NCBI RefSeq assembly: GCF_036227205.1
Contig: NZ_CP109442.1
Span: 7,936,001-8,000,000 of the forward strand
Direction of reading: 5' to 3'
Length of the DNA stretch: 64,000 nucleotides
Origin: Amycolatopsis sp. NBC_01480
GTDB lineage: Bacteria; Actinomycetota; Actinomycetes; Mycobacteriales; Pseudonocardiaceae
Shown: positions 27,654-36,363 of the stretch, piece after piece
How the letters are laid out: every line of letters begins with the position of its first letter
Numbering within the stretch: position 1 is the first letter of the stretch
Translations under genes and position numbers: made by a program
Notes under the pieces: generated by a model
What the model was told of the DNA's origin: nothing
Database searches by the model: none
Seen by the model: the letters and a program-made list of their open reading frames with translations, nothing else

Positions 27654-28607
27654 GTGACGGACGTGCTCCGGCCGCTCGAAGAACGTCATACGGCGGGTGA
27701 CCTGCTCGCCGAAATCGCGGACCGCGCGCCCGCCGTCGGCGGCAATCCCGGCGGCTGGCCGGGCCTGACCTTCTACCGCTACACCCGGCCCGTCGCCCCG
27801 CAGTGGGAAGAGGTGCGGTCGCTCTCGCTGTGCATCATCGCGCAGGGCCGCAAGTGCGTGGTAGCCGACGGGCGCGCGCACGACTACGACCCGTTCAACT
27901 ACCTGGTGCTGAGCGATCGCCAGCACTTCACCGCGGAGATCCTCGAAGCCACGCCGGCCAAGCCGTTCCTGTCGCTGGTGCTGCAGGTGGACCCCGCGCT
28001 CGTGCGGCGGGTGTCGGCCGACGTCGTGGACCGGCGGGCGACCACGTTCGACCGCGTGGCCCACAGCCAGCCCGAGCCGGCGTTCGTCACGCCACTGGAT
28101 TGCACGCTGATGTCGGCCACCGTGCGGTTCCTCCGCGCGACGGCCACCGGCGCGGACCGCCGGGTGCTGGCCCCCATCTACCTGGCCGAGATGGTGTATC
28201 GGATCCTGCAGGCCGAGCAGTACTCGCGGCTGCTGGAGATCGCGGCGTCGGAGGTGGCGCGCAACCCGGTCAGCGAGGTCATCTCCTACGTGCAGGACAA
28301 CATGTCCGAGCCGCTGACGGTGAGCGACCTGGCGGAACGGGTTTCGCTCAGCCCCTCGGCGTTTTCGCACCTCTTTCGCGAGGTGACCGGGAAATCGCCG
28401 TACCAGTTCGTGAAGGAGATGCGGCTCAACCGCGCGCGCGACCTGCTGATCGAAGGCAGGCTGAGCGTCACCCAGGTTTCGAAGGCGGTCGGTTACGCGA
28501 GCGCGTCGCATTTCATCAACGAGTTCCGCGCGCGATTCGGGGCGACCCCGCGCGCGTATTCCGATCTTCGCTCGCTGCGGGAGGAATTCGGCGTCCGGAA
28601 CGGGTGA
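27654..28607 (+). CDS. AraC-family transcriptional activator (paralogue 1)
   Basis: 317 residues. The N-terminal cupin-like effector domain has SLSLCIIAQGRKCVVADGRAHDYDPFNYLVL, the AraC_N type. The C-terminal double helix-turn-helix has LTVSDLAERVSLSPSAFSHLFREVTGKSPYQFVKEMRL and VSKAVGYASASHFINEFRARFGATPRAY. The GTG start is preceded by GGAGGCG. A close paralogue lies at 37525, on the far side of the monooxygenase genes. It probably activates the operon starting at 29606 in response to its substrate. Confidence 0.92.
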   Translation: MTDVLRPLEERHTAGDLLAEIADRAPAVGGNPGGWPGLTFYRYTRPVAPQWEEVRSLSLCIIAQGRKCVVADGRAHDYDPFNYLVLSDRQHFTAEILEATPAKPFLSLVLQVDPALVRRVSADVVDRRATTFDRVAHSQPEPAFVTPLDCTLMSATVRFLRATATGADRRVLAPIYLAEMVYRILQAEQYSRLLEIAASEVARNPVSEVISYVQDNMSEPLTVSDLAERVSLSPSAFSHLFREVTGKSPYQFVKEMRLNRARDLLIEGRLSVTQVSKAVGYASASHFINEFRARFGATPRAYSDLRSLREEFGVRNG

Positions 28608-28632
28608 CGGGGGTGCCCGCGGGCACCCCCGT
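28607..28632. terminator. Bidirectional terminator between araC and PfpI genes
   Basis: A perfect 26-bp inverted repeat: left arm ACGGGGGTGCCC (28607-28618), centre GC, right arm complementary (28621-28632). It starts at the last base of the araC stop codon and lies 6 bp from the end of the convergent minus-strand gene. There is no strong T tract, as is common in high-GC actinomycetes. Confidence 0.75.
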
Positions 28633-28638
28633 CCCGGC

Positions 28639-29361
28639 TCAGTGGGCGGTCCCGACCGGTTTCACCGCGCCGGCGAGCCGCTCGGCCAGCGGGGTCGATG
28701 AGGCCGGATTCTGCCCGGTGTAAAGGTTTCCGTCCACCACCACGTGCGGATTCCAGGCGTCAGCGCTCTTTTCGAACCGTCCGCCACTGTCGACGAGCCG
28801 GTCTTCCAGCAGCCACGGTGCCTGGTCGGCGAAACCGACCTGACTCTCCTCGGCGTTGCTGAAGCCGGTCACCCGGCGGCCCGCGAACAGCCACCGGCCA
28901 TCGGCGCCGGTCGCCGGCAGCAGTGCCGCGGGCCCGTGGCAGACCGCGGCCACGGGCTTGCCCGCGGCATCGAACTCTGCGATCAGCCGGCCGAACTCCT
29001 TGCTGGCGGCCAGATCCTCCATCGGCCCGTGTCCACCCGGGACGAACACGAAGTCGAACTCGGCCGGGTCGGCCTCGTTCAGGTCGGCGGGCGCGCCGAG
29101 TTCGCCGCCGATGCTGTCGAGATAGGCGCGGAACCGTTGCCCCGGCTCGGCCGAGCCGCCGTTCATCTCGGGACTGAAACCGGCTTCGTCGGCGGTGGGG
29201 ACCACCGCGCCCGGGGTGGCGATCACGAGGTCGAAACCGTGGTCGCGGAAGATCTCGTGCGGCACCGCCAGCTCTTCGGGCCAGAAGCCGCACGGGTGCC
29301 GGGTGCCGTCGGCCAGCGTCCAGTGGGCCGAGCCGGACACCGCGAACAGTACGCGTGTCAT
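28639..29361 (-). CDS. DJ-1/PfpI family protein (type 1 glutamine amidotransferase-like)
   Basis: 240 residues. The fold has the nucleophile elbow AVCHGPAALL with its Cys, FVFVPGGHGPMEDLA, and the HPCGFWPEELAVPHEIF block of the stress-chaperone/glyoxalase III-like subgroup. The start ATG at 29361 is chosen because the family begins MTRVLFAVSG; the frame extends 34 codons further without homology. Divergent from the second PfpI-type gene at 29606 across 244 bp. It may detoxify reactive aldehydes arising from the monooxygenase, which is inference. Confidence 0.88.
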   Translation of the reverse strand: MTRVLFAVSGSAHWTLADGTRHPCGFWPEELAVPHEIFRDHGFDLVIATPGAVVPTADEAGFSPEMNGGSAEPGQRFRAYLDSIGGELGAPADLNEADPAEFDFVFVPGGHGPMEDLAASKEFGRLIAEFDAAGKPVAAVCHGPAALLPATGADGRWLFAGRRVTGFSNAEESQVGFADQAPWLLEDRLVDSGGRFEKSADAWNPHVVVDGNLYTGQNPASSTPLAERLAGAVKPVGTAH

Positions 29362-29463
29362 GGGAAGGACCTCGCTCTCGAAAAGGGTGACTCCGGCGCC
29401 GTCGGCCGGAAAGACCGTCCCGAAGGTAACCGCGCCGGCCGTGGTGCGAGCCGGTTCGTGCAC

Positions 29464-29534
29464 GAATCTTGCAGACCTCGACCGGAACCCGCACCGGTCG
29501 GCGGAATCCGCACATCTTCCGCAGGAATCTTCGA
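29464..29534 (+). promoter_or_regulatory. Candidate AraC binding array upstream of monooxygenase operon
   Basis: Four direct repeats: GAATCTTGCA at 29464, GAACCCGCAC at 29485, GAATCCGCAC at 29504, GAATCTTCGA at 29525. Spacings are 21, 19 and 21 bp. They lie 70-140 bp before the operon start at 29606, in the gap shared with the divergent PfpI gene, as expected for AraC activator sites. Confidence 0.5.
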
Positions 29535-29605
29535 TGCGGCCGGGATCACCCCGGAGCTAGCGTTTCGGCACGCCCACGGAAACCGCACGTTCACCTGGAG
29601 GTCAC

Positions 29606-30625
29606 ATGGCGCGCATCGCCTACCTCGTCTCGAGTGCGAAGGAGATCGAACTCGCCGACGGCAGCCGGCACCCCACCGGCTACTTCGCCGAAGAGGCCGT
29701 CAAACCCTACGACCGGTTCGTCGACGCCGGGGCAGAGGTGGTGGTGCTGACGCCCGACGGCGAGCCGCCGTTCGCGGATCCCTACGGGCTGGAGCCCTTT
29801 TTCCACTACCCCGAAGAGGATCAGGACTTCTTCGCCGCCGTGACCCGCACGTTCCACCACGACCCGGACGACATCCGGATCACGCTGCACCAGAACACCG
29901 AGCTGGGCCTGGTCGCGGCGCGGCGGATCGCCGAACGGCTGAAGGCCCGCGGGTTCTCGCCCGCGGAGGCCCACACGCTGGTCAGCAAGGCGGCCAAGAT
30001 CGCCTGGCGCGAGGACCGGCCGCTTGCCGACGTGATGGTGGGCGAGGGGCTCGACGGCGGCCTGCCCGCCGAGGAGATCCGCGCCGCCGTCGCCGAACTG
30101 GACGCCGCCAGCCGTCAGCTGGCCGCGGACCGCAAGGCGAAGCTGGACGCCATCCCCGGCTTCCGGCAGCCCACCTCGCTGGCCGGCTTGAGCGACGAGC
30201 AGCTCGCCGGGTTCGACGCCGTTTTCGCCCCCGGCGGGCACGGGCCGATGGTCGACCTCGCCGACAACCCCGACGTGGCGAGGCTGCTGAAGGCGCTGCA
30301 CGACAGGCAGGCCCCGATCGCCGCACTGTGCCACGGGCCCGCGCTGCTGCTGTCGGCCCCCGAACGCGAAGACGGGCAGTGGCTCTTCGACGGCTACCGC
30401 CTGACCTGCTTCACCGACGAGGAGGAGGACCAGACGGTGCCGGGCAAGCTCGGCCTGCCGTGGTACGTCGACACGGCGCTGAAGAACGCGGGCGCGGTGT
30501 TCGACGACGGGCCGTCGGCGTGGGTCTCGCACGTGGTCGTGGACCGGAACCTGATCACCGGCCAGAACCCCGCCTCCACCGAGGCGACGGCCGACGCGCT
30601 GCTGAAGGCGGTGGGACAGCGATGA
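29606..30625 (+). CDS. DJ-1/PfpI family protein with internal helical insertion
   Basis: 339 residues, longer than the usual 230. The N-terminus (LVSSAKEIELADGSRHPTGYFAEEAVKPYDRF) and C-terminal half (FAPGGHGPMVDLADNP, ALCHGPALLLSAP with the Cys elbow, LITGQNPAST) are PfpI-like. Between them, roughly residues 85-185 form an extra helical segment (LGLVAARRIAERLKARGFSPAEAHTLV and later LADVMVGEG) that resembles the C-terminal domain of the fumarase/argininosuccinate lyase superfamily. First gene of the monooxygenase operon; its stop overlaps the next start. Confidence 0.85.
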   Translation: MARIAYLVSSAKEIELADGSRHPTGYFAEEAVKPYDRFVDAGAEVVVLTPDGEPPFADPYGLEPFFHYPEEDQDFFAAVTRTFHHDPDDIRITLHQNTELGLVAARRIAERLKARGFSPAEAHTLVSKAAKIAWREDRPLADVMVGEGLDGGLPAEEIRAAVAELDAASRQLAADRKAKLDAIPGFRQPTSLAGLSDEQLAGFDAVFAPGGHGPMVDLADNPDVARLLKALHDRQAPIAALCHGPALLLSAPEREDGQWLFDGYRLTCFTDEEEDQTVPGKLGLPWYVDTALKNAGAVFDDGPSAWVSHVVVDRNLITGQNPASTEATADALLKAVGQR

Positions 30626-31101
30626 AACTCTTCACCCGCAAGGACCAGGCCGAAGACCGGGCCGGCGCAGCGGAGGTGACTCCCGCAGAGACCGTGTCGG
30701 CCTTCCTGACCGCGTTCGGCCGGCGAGACGTCGAGGCCGCACTGTCCGTTGTGGACGATTCCGTGCGGGTCGACATCCACCCGACCGGACTGCGCGAAGG
30801 CGGCTCGGCCGAGCTGCGGGCCTTTCTCACCGAGACCGCCACGGCGTTCCCGGACCTGCTCGTGACGGTGAAGAACCTCATCGAGACCGGCTCCGTGGTC
30901 ACCGCGGAACTGAAGGTGGAGGGCACGCAGGCGGCGGTTTACCTCGGCGCGATCAACCAGGAGAAGCACCTCGACGTGGACCAGGCCTGGCGGTTCACCG
31001 TCTCCGGTGACCGGGTCACCGCAGTCGACGCGTACTGGTGCCAGAACCAGCTGTACCGGCGGCTCGCCGTGAAGCGCCTCGACCAGATCTCGCTCGTGTG
31101 A
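30622..31101 (+). CDS. SnoaL-like (NTF2-fold) protein 1
   Basis: 159 residues. VSAFLTAFGRRDVEAALSVVDDSVRVDIHPTG, then FPDLLVTVKNLIETGSVVTAEL, fits a SnoaL/ester-cyclase-like polyketide-cyclase fold. The role in monooxygenase clusters is unknown. It starts inside the PfpI stop (ATGA) and precedes a second SnoaL-like gene by 10 bp, so the two may form a heterodimer. Confidence 0.75.
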   Translation: MKLFTRKDQAEDRAGAAEVTPAETVSAFLTAFGRRDVEAALSVVDDSVRVDIHPTGLREGGSAELRAFLTETATAFPDLLVTVKNLIETGSVVTAELKVEGTQAAVYLGAINQEKHLDVDQAWRFTVSGDRVTAVDAYWCQNQLYRRLAVKRLDQISLV

Positions 31102-31111
31102 GGGGAACCCG

Positions 31112-31585
31112 ATGACGACAACCGAACTGCAGAGCCGCAGCCGGGAAGCGGCAGACCAGGTCACCGCCTTCTTCGACGCCTACCGGCGCCACGACGTCGA
31201 CGCGATGACCGACCTGTGCGCCGACAACGCCGACTTCTCCTACGTGCCGTTCGAGGTCTGGGGAAAGCAGCGTGTGCTGCGCGGCGACGGCAAGGTGAAG
31301 ACGGTCGGCAAGACCATCTGGGTCGGGCTGATCGCCTCCTTCCCCGACCTGTTCACCGACGTCCACACCGTCGACGCGAACGACGCCGGCGACGTGGTGG
31401 TCACCTGCGACATCGGCGGCGGGCAGCAGCTCGCCTGGGGCCCCGCCGAACCTCGCGGAGGGAAGTTCAGCGAGCCCCACCTGTTCATCTTCCACGTCGA
31501 TGGCGACGGGCTCATCGACCGGATCTCCGCGTACTGGGACGGGGCGGGCATCAACCGCCAGCTCGGCCACCTCGAAGTCGACTGA
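31112..31585 (+). CDS. SnoaL-like (NTF2-fold) protein 2
   Basis: 157 residues. VTAFFDAYRRHDVDAMTDLCADNADFSYVP, then FPDLFTDVHTVDANDAGDVVVTCD and HLFIFHVDGDGLIDRISAYWD, is a classic SnoaL-like pattern. It is related to the preceding protein but more family-typical. It lies 14 bp before the hydroxylase alpha-subunit gene, so it should be made with the enzyme. Candidate roles are binding of epoxide or hydroxylated product; this is speculation. Confidence 0.8.
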   Translation: MTTTELQSRSREAADQVTAFFDAYRRHDVDAMTDLCADNADFSYVPFEVWGKQRVLRGDGKVKTVGKTIWVGLIASFPDLFTDVHTVDANDAGDVVVTCDIGGGQQLAWGPAEPRGGKFSEPHLFIFHVDGDGLIDRISAYWDGAGINRQLGHLEVD

Positions 31586-31599
31586 GAAGGGAAGCACCG

Positions 31600-33129
31600 A
31601 TGGCTCTGCTGAAACGGGAAGAGTGGCAGGGGTTCGTCCGCGACGTTGACTGGACCTACAGCTACGTCGACGACGAGGCCGTGTTCCCCGAATGGCACAG
31701 CGGCACCGGCAAGGTGCCGCGGGAGGCCTGGCTGGATTGGGAAGAGGACTACAAGGTCACCTACCCCGACTATGTGGCGACCCAGCGCGACAAGGAGCAG
31801 TCCGCGTACGCGGTCAAGGCCGCGCTCCAGCGTTCGACCACGTTCGACCACCTCGACGAGGGCTGGAAGTCCTCGACCAAGATGCACTTCGGCGGCGTCG
31901 CGCTGGTCGAGTACGCGGCCGTGCTCGGCGAGCTGAAAATGGCGCGGTTCGGGCTCAACGCGGCCTGGCGCAACATGGCCGCCTTCGGCCAGCTGGACGA
32001 GCTGCGGCACGCGCAGATCACCACGTTCTTCGGGCACGAGTTCATCAAGAAGGACCCGCAGTACGACTGGACCCAGAAGACGTTCCACATGGACAACTGG
32101 GTGCCGATCTCGCTGCGGAACCTGTTCGACGGCATGATGATCGCCCCGAACGTGGTGGACCTCGCGATCGCGCTGCCGTTCACCTTCGAGACCGGCTTCA
32201 CCAACCTCCAGTTCGTGGCGCTCGCGTCCGACGCGCTGGAGGCCGGCGACGTCAACTTCGCCAACATGATCTCCTCGATCCAGACCGACGAGGCCCGCCA
32301 CTCCCAGCAGGGCGGCCCGACGATGGAGATCCTCGTCGAGCACGACCCCGTGCGCGCCCAGTGGATCATCGACAAGAACTTCTGGGGCTCGGCCCGCGCG
32401 TTCGCCGCGCTCACCGGGCCGGCGATGGACTACTACACCCCGCTGGAACACCGGAAGCAGTCCTACCGGGAGTTCATGGAGGAGTGGATCGTCGACCAGT
32501 TCGTGCACACGATCGAGGACTACGGGCTGAAGAAGCCGTGGTTCTGGGACGAGTTCATGCGCGGCCTCGACACCTGGCACCACGGTCTGCACATGGGCCT
32601 GTGGACTTGGCGCCCGACGCTGTGGTGGCGCCCGAAGGCCGCCGTCAGCAAGGACGAACGCGATTGGCTGCGTGAAAAGTACCCGAACTGGGAGCGGGTC
32701 TACGGCGACAAGTGGGACGTGATCATCGACAACATCAACGCCAACAACGTCGAGGCCACGCTGCCCGAGACGCTGCCGTGGCTGTGCAGCATGTGTAACC
32801 TGCCGTGCTGCAACGCCGTGCAGACCCGGTCCGGCCGCTGGCGCATCCCGAGCTACCAGCTGGACTACGACGGCAAGACGCATCATTTCTGCACCAACGC
32901 CTGCCGCCAGATCTGGTGGAAGGACCGCGACAACGTCAACCACGAGACGCTGATCGACCGGTTCCTCGCCGGGCAGATCCAGCCGATGGACGTCGGCGGC
33001 ATTCTCGCCCACATGGGGCTCACGCCCGAGGTGATGGGCGACGACCCGGACTACGAGGCGTGGACGAGGGACTACGTCGGCCGCCCCGCGGCCGGCCTGG
33101 CACTGGCCACCGGCGCGGGGGAGGACTGA
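31600..33129 (+). CDS. Toluene/alkene-type di-iron monooxygenase, hydroxylase alpha subunit (TmoA-like)
   Basis: 509 residues. The diiron ligands are Glu104, Glu134, His137, Glu197, Glu231 and His234 (in VEYAA, LDELRH, FETGF, TDEARH), the same numbers I recall for toluene-4-monooxygenase alpha, so the active site is intact. The C-terminal part has a YHS-type cysteine motif (CSMCNLPCC and HHFCTNACRQIWW), as in TmoA. This is a group 2-like soluble di-iron monooxygenase that would hydroxylate an aromatic or epoxidise an alkene. The ATG at 31600 follows GAAGGGAAG. Confidence 0.93.
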   Translation: MALLKREEWQGFVRDVDWTYSYVDDEAVFPEWHSGTGKVPREAWLDWEEDYKVTYPDYVATQRDKEQSAYAVKAALQRSTTFDHLDEGWKSSTKMHFGGVALVEYAAVLGELKMARFGLNAAWRNMAAFGQLDELRHAQITTFFGHEFIKKDPQYDWTQKTFHMDNWVPISLRNLFDGMMIAPNVVDLAIALPFTFETGFTNLQFVALASDALEAGDVNFANMISSIQTDEARHSQQGGPTMEILVEHDPVRAQWIIDKNFWGSARAFAALTGPAMDYYTPLEHRKQSYREFMEEWIVDQFVHTIEDYGLKKPWFWDEFMRGLDTWHHGLHMGLWTWRPTLWWRPKAAVSKDERDWLREKYPNWERVYGDKWDVIIDNINANNVEATLPETLPWLCSMCNLPCCNAVQTRSGRWRIPSYQLDYDGKTHHFCTNACRQIWWKDRDNVNHETLIDRFLAGQIQPMDVGGILAHMGLTPEVMGDDPDYEAWTRDYVGRPAAGLALATGAGED

Positions 33130-33132
33130 GCC

Positions 33133-33435
33133 ATGCCCGAAACCGTCGAGCTGGGGCCGGAGGACCAGGCCCCGCAGCTGGTGCCGCTCAACGCGATCTT
33201 CGCGGACGACTTCGTGCAGATCCTGGTGCCGGTCACCACCGCGGACACGATCCGGGAGGTGGCGGCCGCGGTCGCCCACCACGTCGAGGGCAAGCGAGTG
33301 CGGGCCCGCGACGCCGAGAAGGTCGTGTTCCACAAAGGACGGCGGCTGGCGCCGGAGCTGACCGTGGCCGAGGCGGGCATCGGGCCGCTCGACCACGTCC
33401 GTGTCGAGTACGACCTGCCGGAGGGAGCACGGTGA
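33133..33435 (+). CDS. Monooxygenase hydroxylase gamma subunit (TmoB-like)
   Basis: 100 residues. VPLNAIFADDFVQILVPVTTADTIREVAAAVAHHV and the terminal LDHVRVEYDLPEG match the small ubiquitin-fold gamma subunit of toluene-type hydroxylases. It starts 3 bp after the alpha stop and overlaps the next gene by 4 bp. Confidence 0.88.
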   Translation: MPETVELGPEDQAPQLVPLNAIFADDFVQILVPVTTADTIREVAAAVAHHVEGKRVRARDAEKVVFHKGRRLAPELTVAEAGIGPLDHVRVEYDLPEGAR

Positions 33436-33749
33436 AGAACCCAGTGGGCCCGATCCTGCGCATGGGCGACGAGGTGGAGCAGGTGATCGCGGCGATCGAG
33501 GACGACAACCCGGACCAGGAGATCGAAGTCATCGACCGGGGCGCGTACGTCCGGGTGCAGGGTGAGGACCGGGTGGTGCTGACCGAGGAGACGCTGCGCC
33601 GCTACCTGGGCGGCGAGTTCGAGATCCGCTCGCTCGAGACCATGATGTCGTCCTTCGCCGGGCGAGTGATCACCACGAGCGGCTCGATCGTCTGGGAGAA
33701 GATCTCGGCGCGGCGGGCCGCGTCGGCCGGTGAAGGGGTGAAGGCATGA
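33432..33749 (+). CDS. Monooxygenase coupling/effector protein (TmoD/MmoB-like)
   Basis: 105 residues with GTG start at 33432. VGPILRMGDEVEQVIAAIEDDNPDQEIEVIDRGAYVRVQGED, then LRRYLGGEFEIRSLETMMSSFAG, matches effector proteins that bind the hydroxylase and tune dioxygen activation. In classic tmo operons the Rieske gene stands before this one; here it comes after beta. Confidence 0.9.
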   Translation: MKNPVGPILRMGDEVEQVIAAIEDDNPDQEIEVIDRGAYVRVQGEDRVVLTEETLRRYLGGEFEIRSLETMMSSFAGRVITTSGSIVWEKISARRAASAGEGVKA

Positions 33750-34777
33750 CCCAGCCGAAGAAAACAAGGCCACGTAAGACGTTCAGCGCGTTCGGTGACA
33801 TCCGCCGGATGCCGAGCGACTACGAGATCGTCACGCACGCGCAGAACTGGACGCTGCGCAAGAACCGCACCGGCGCGTTCGAGCAGAACCCGTCCTCGGC
33901 GGCCAACCTGTGGTTCCTGACCTACCGTGACAAGTCGCCGTTGCAGGTCGACGACTGGGACGCCTTCCGCGACCCCGACGCGCTGACCTACAAGACCTAC
34001 GTCACGGTGCAGGCCGAAGCCGAGGCCAAAACCGGTGGTGTGCTCGAAGAGTACGCAGGTTCGGACGCCGCGCTGACGCCCGGGCAGCTGTCCCTGCTGA
34101 CCTCGCTGTTCACGCCGTCGCGCTACCTCCTGCACGGCTGCCAGCAGATCCAGGCGTACCTCGGTTACCTGGCCCCGACCTCGTACGTGACCAACACGGC
34201 GGGTTTCGCCACGGCCGACTACCTGCGCCGGGTCACGCTGACCGCGTACCGGACCCGCGAACTGCAGATCGCGCACCCGGACAGTGGGGCCGGCACCGCC
34301 GAGCGGCAGGTCTGGGAAACCCTCGGCGCCTGGCAGCCCGCCCGGCGCGCGGTGGAGAAGGCGCTCGTCAGCTACGACTGGGGAGAGGCGTTCGTCGCGC
34401 TGAACCTGGTGCTCGCGCCGACCTTCGACGACGTGCTGGTGCGGCAGTTCAAGGAGGTTTCGCGGGAGAACCGCGACGAAGAGTCCTGGCTGCTGTTGTC
34501 GTTCCTGCAGGAGGACAACAACCGGCGCAACCGGTGGAGTTCGGCGCTGGCGCGGTTCGCCGTGGAGCAGCGGCCGTCCAACGCCGGCGTGCTGCGGCGC
34601 TGGATCGACCGCTGGTCGCCGATCGCGGACGCGGCGGCGGCCGGGCTGGGCGAGCTGCTCGAGGCCCGGCCGGAGCACGGTCGTCCGGCGAGCGAGGTGG
34701 CCGCCGGCGCGAAGGCCGCCCGTGAGGCCTTCCACGAACCGATCTTCGAACCGGAAGGGATGCGTGCGGCGCGGTGA
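33746..34777 (+). CDS. Monooxygenase hydroxylase beta subunit (TmoE-like)
   Basis: 343 residues, the paralogous non-iron subunit of the hydroxylase. KTFSAFGDIRRMPSDYEIVTHAQNW and SRYLLHGCQQIQAYLGYLAPTSYVTN are family blocks; RTRELQI sits where alpha has an iron ligand, so it binds no iron. It starts inside the coupling-protein stop. Together with alpha and gamma it should form an alpha2-beta2-gamma2 hexamer. Confidence 0.92.
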   Translation: MTQPKKTRPRKTFSAFGDIRRMPSDYEIVTHAQNWTLRKNRTGAFEQNPSSAANLWFLTYRDKSPLQVDDWDAFRDPDALTYKTYVTVQAEAEAKTGGVLEEYAGSDAALTPGQLSLLTSLFTPSRYLLHGCQQIQAYLGYLAPTSYVTNTAGFATADYLRRVTLTAYRTRELQIAHPDSGAGTAERQVWETLGAWQPARRAVEKALVSYDWGEAFVALNLVLAPTFDDVLVRQFKEVSRENRDEESWLLLSFLQEDNNRRNRWSSALARFAVEQRPSNAGVLRRWIDRWSPIADAAAAGLGELLEARPEHGRPASEVAAGAKAAREAFHEPIFEPEGMRAAR

Positions 34778-35100
34778 GCGGAGCGGTGACCGGGCAGTGG
34801 CAGGAGGCCATGCAGCTCGACGAGCTGTGGGAAGGCGAGATGGCGGGTGTCGAGATCGGCGGGGAGAAGGTCCTGCTGATGAACGTCGACGGTCACGTGC
34901 GGGCGTACCGGAACCGCTGCCCGCACCAGGCCTGGGCACTCGACGAGGGTGACTTCGACGGCGAGACCCTCACCTGCGCCCGGCACCTGTGGGTGTTCGA
35001 CGCCCGCAGCGGCACCGGCGTGAACCCGGACAACTGCCGGCTGGCCTCGTTCCCCTGCAAGGTGGACGAGGACGGCACGATCCGGGTGGACCTCGGATGA
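34774..35100 (+). CDS. Rieske-type ferredoxin of the monooxygenase (TmoC-like)
   Basis: 108 residues. The 2Fe-2S Rieske ligands are Cys49 and His51 (RCPHQ) and Cys68 and His71 (CARH), with the 16-residue spacing of toluene-monooxygenase ferredoxins. It carries electrons from the reductase to the hydroxylase. GTG start at 34774 overlaps the beta stop; its own stop overlaps the reductase ATG. Confidence 0.93.
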   Translation: MSGAVTGQWQEAMQLDELWEGEMAGVEIGGEKVLLMNVDGHVRAYRNRCPHQAWALDEGDFDGETLTCARHLWVFDARSGTGVNPDNCRLASFPCKVDEDGTIRVDLG

Positions 35101-36341
35101 AGACCCGGCGTTGTGTGCTCGTGGGCGGCGGTGTCGCGGCCGCGTCGGCCGCCGCCCACCTGCGTAAGCGGGGTTTCGACGGCGAGGTGGTGCTGGCCGG
35201 CGAGGAAGTGGTAGCGCCGTATGAGCGACCGCCGCTGTCGAAGGAGTTCCTGACGGGGCCGCCGGAGCTGGTGCAGCCGCTGGCGCCGGACTGGTACGCG
35301 GCGAACGGCGTCGAGTTGCGGCTCGGCGTCCGCGCCGTGGACCTCGACGTGGCCGGGCGGAGCATCGGACTGTCCACAGGGGAGCGTCTGGGCTACGACG
35401 ACCTGGTGCTGGCCACGGGTGCGCGGCCGCGGCGTCTTCCGGGCTTCGACGGTGAGGGAATCCACTACCTGCGCACGGCCGCCGACTCCGGACGGCTGCG
35501 CGCCGAGCTGGCGACGGCGCGGCGGATCGTGATCCTCGGCGCCGGGTTCATCGGCTGCGAGGTGGCCGCTTCCGCCATCACGCTCGGCACGCGGGTCACC
35601 CTGTTCGAGCCCGAGCCGGCTCCGCTCGCGCGGGTGCTCGGCCCGGCCATCGGCGCGGTGCTGATGGACATCCATCGTGAGCGAGGCGTGGAAATTCGCG
35701 CGGGCGAGTACGTCACGGCAGTGGAACGCGGCAGGCACGGTTTGGTGCTGACCACCAGCCGCGGTGACCGCGTGGAGGCCGATCTGGTGGTCGTCGGCGT
35801 CGGCTCGGTGCCGAACGTCGAGCTGGGACAGGACGCCGGGCTCGCCGTGGCGAACGGCGGGATCGCGGTCGACGAGTACGGCCGGACGTCGGCGCCGCAC
35901 GTCTACGCGGCCGGTGACGTCGCCGCCCAGCACCACCCGCGTTACGGCACGCGGATCCGGGTCGAGCACCACGACACCGCCGTGCGCCAGGGTGCGAACG
36001 TCGCCGCCAACCTGACCGGCGAGGCGACGCCGTTCGAAGAGGCGCACTGGTTCTGGTCGGACCAGTACGAGCACAGCCTGCAGTCGACCGGCCGCATGGG
36101 CGACTTCGGCTCGGCTGTGCTCCGCGGCAGCCTGGCCGAACGCAGCTTCTCGGCGTTCTCACTGGTGGACGGCCGGATCCAGGGTGTCATCTCGCTGAAC
36201 CGGCCCGGTGACGTGCTCGCGGTCCGCCGGATGCTGTTCGCACCACACGAGGTGACGGCCGCTCAGCTCGCCGACGAATCGCTGCCGCTGAAACGGCTGC
36301 TGCCGCGGACCAAAGCGGCACCCCGGGCCGGGGCCCGCTGA
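35097..36341 (+). CDS. Ferredoxin reductase of the monooxygenase (FAD, NADH-dependent)
   Basis: 414 residues of the pyridine-nucleotide-disulfide/BphA4 family: VLVGGGVAAASAAAHLRKRGF binds FAD, APYERPPLSKE is the usual second block, VILGAGFIGCEVAAS binds NAD(P)H, and APHVYAAGDVA closes the FAD site. Classic TmoF is a ferredoxin-domain/FNR-type reductase, so this operon uses a different reductase type. ATGA overlap with the Rieske gene. Confidence 0.92.
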   Translation: MKTRRCVLVGGGVAAASAAAHLRKRGFDGEVVLAGEEVVAPYERPPLSKEFLTGPPELVQPLAPDWYAANGVELRLGVRAVDLDVAGRSIGLSTGERLGYDDLVLATGARPRRLPGFDGEGIHYLRTAADSGRLRAELATARRIVILGAGFIGCEVAASAITLGTRVTLFEPEPAPLARVLGPAIGAVLMDIHRERGVEIRAGEYVTAVERGRHGLVLTTSRGDRVEADLVVVGVGSVPNVELGQDAGLAVANGGIAVDEYGRTSAPHVYAAGDVAAQHHPRYGTRIRVEHHDTAVRQGANVAANLTGEATPFEEAHWFWSDQYEHSLQSTGRMGDFGSAVLRGSLAERSFSAFSLVDGRIQGVISLNRPGDVLAVRRMLFAPHEVTAAQLADESLPLKRLLPRTKAAPRAGAR

Positions 36342-36363
36342 ATCTCACCGAGGAGGAACTGTC

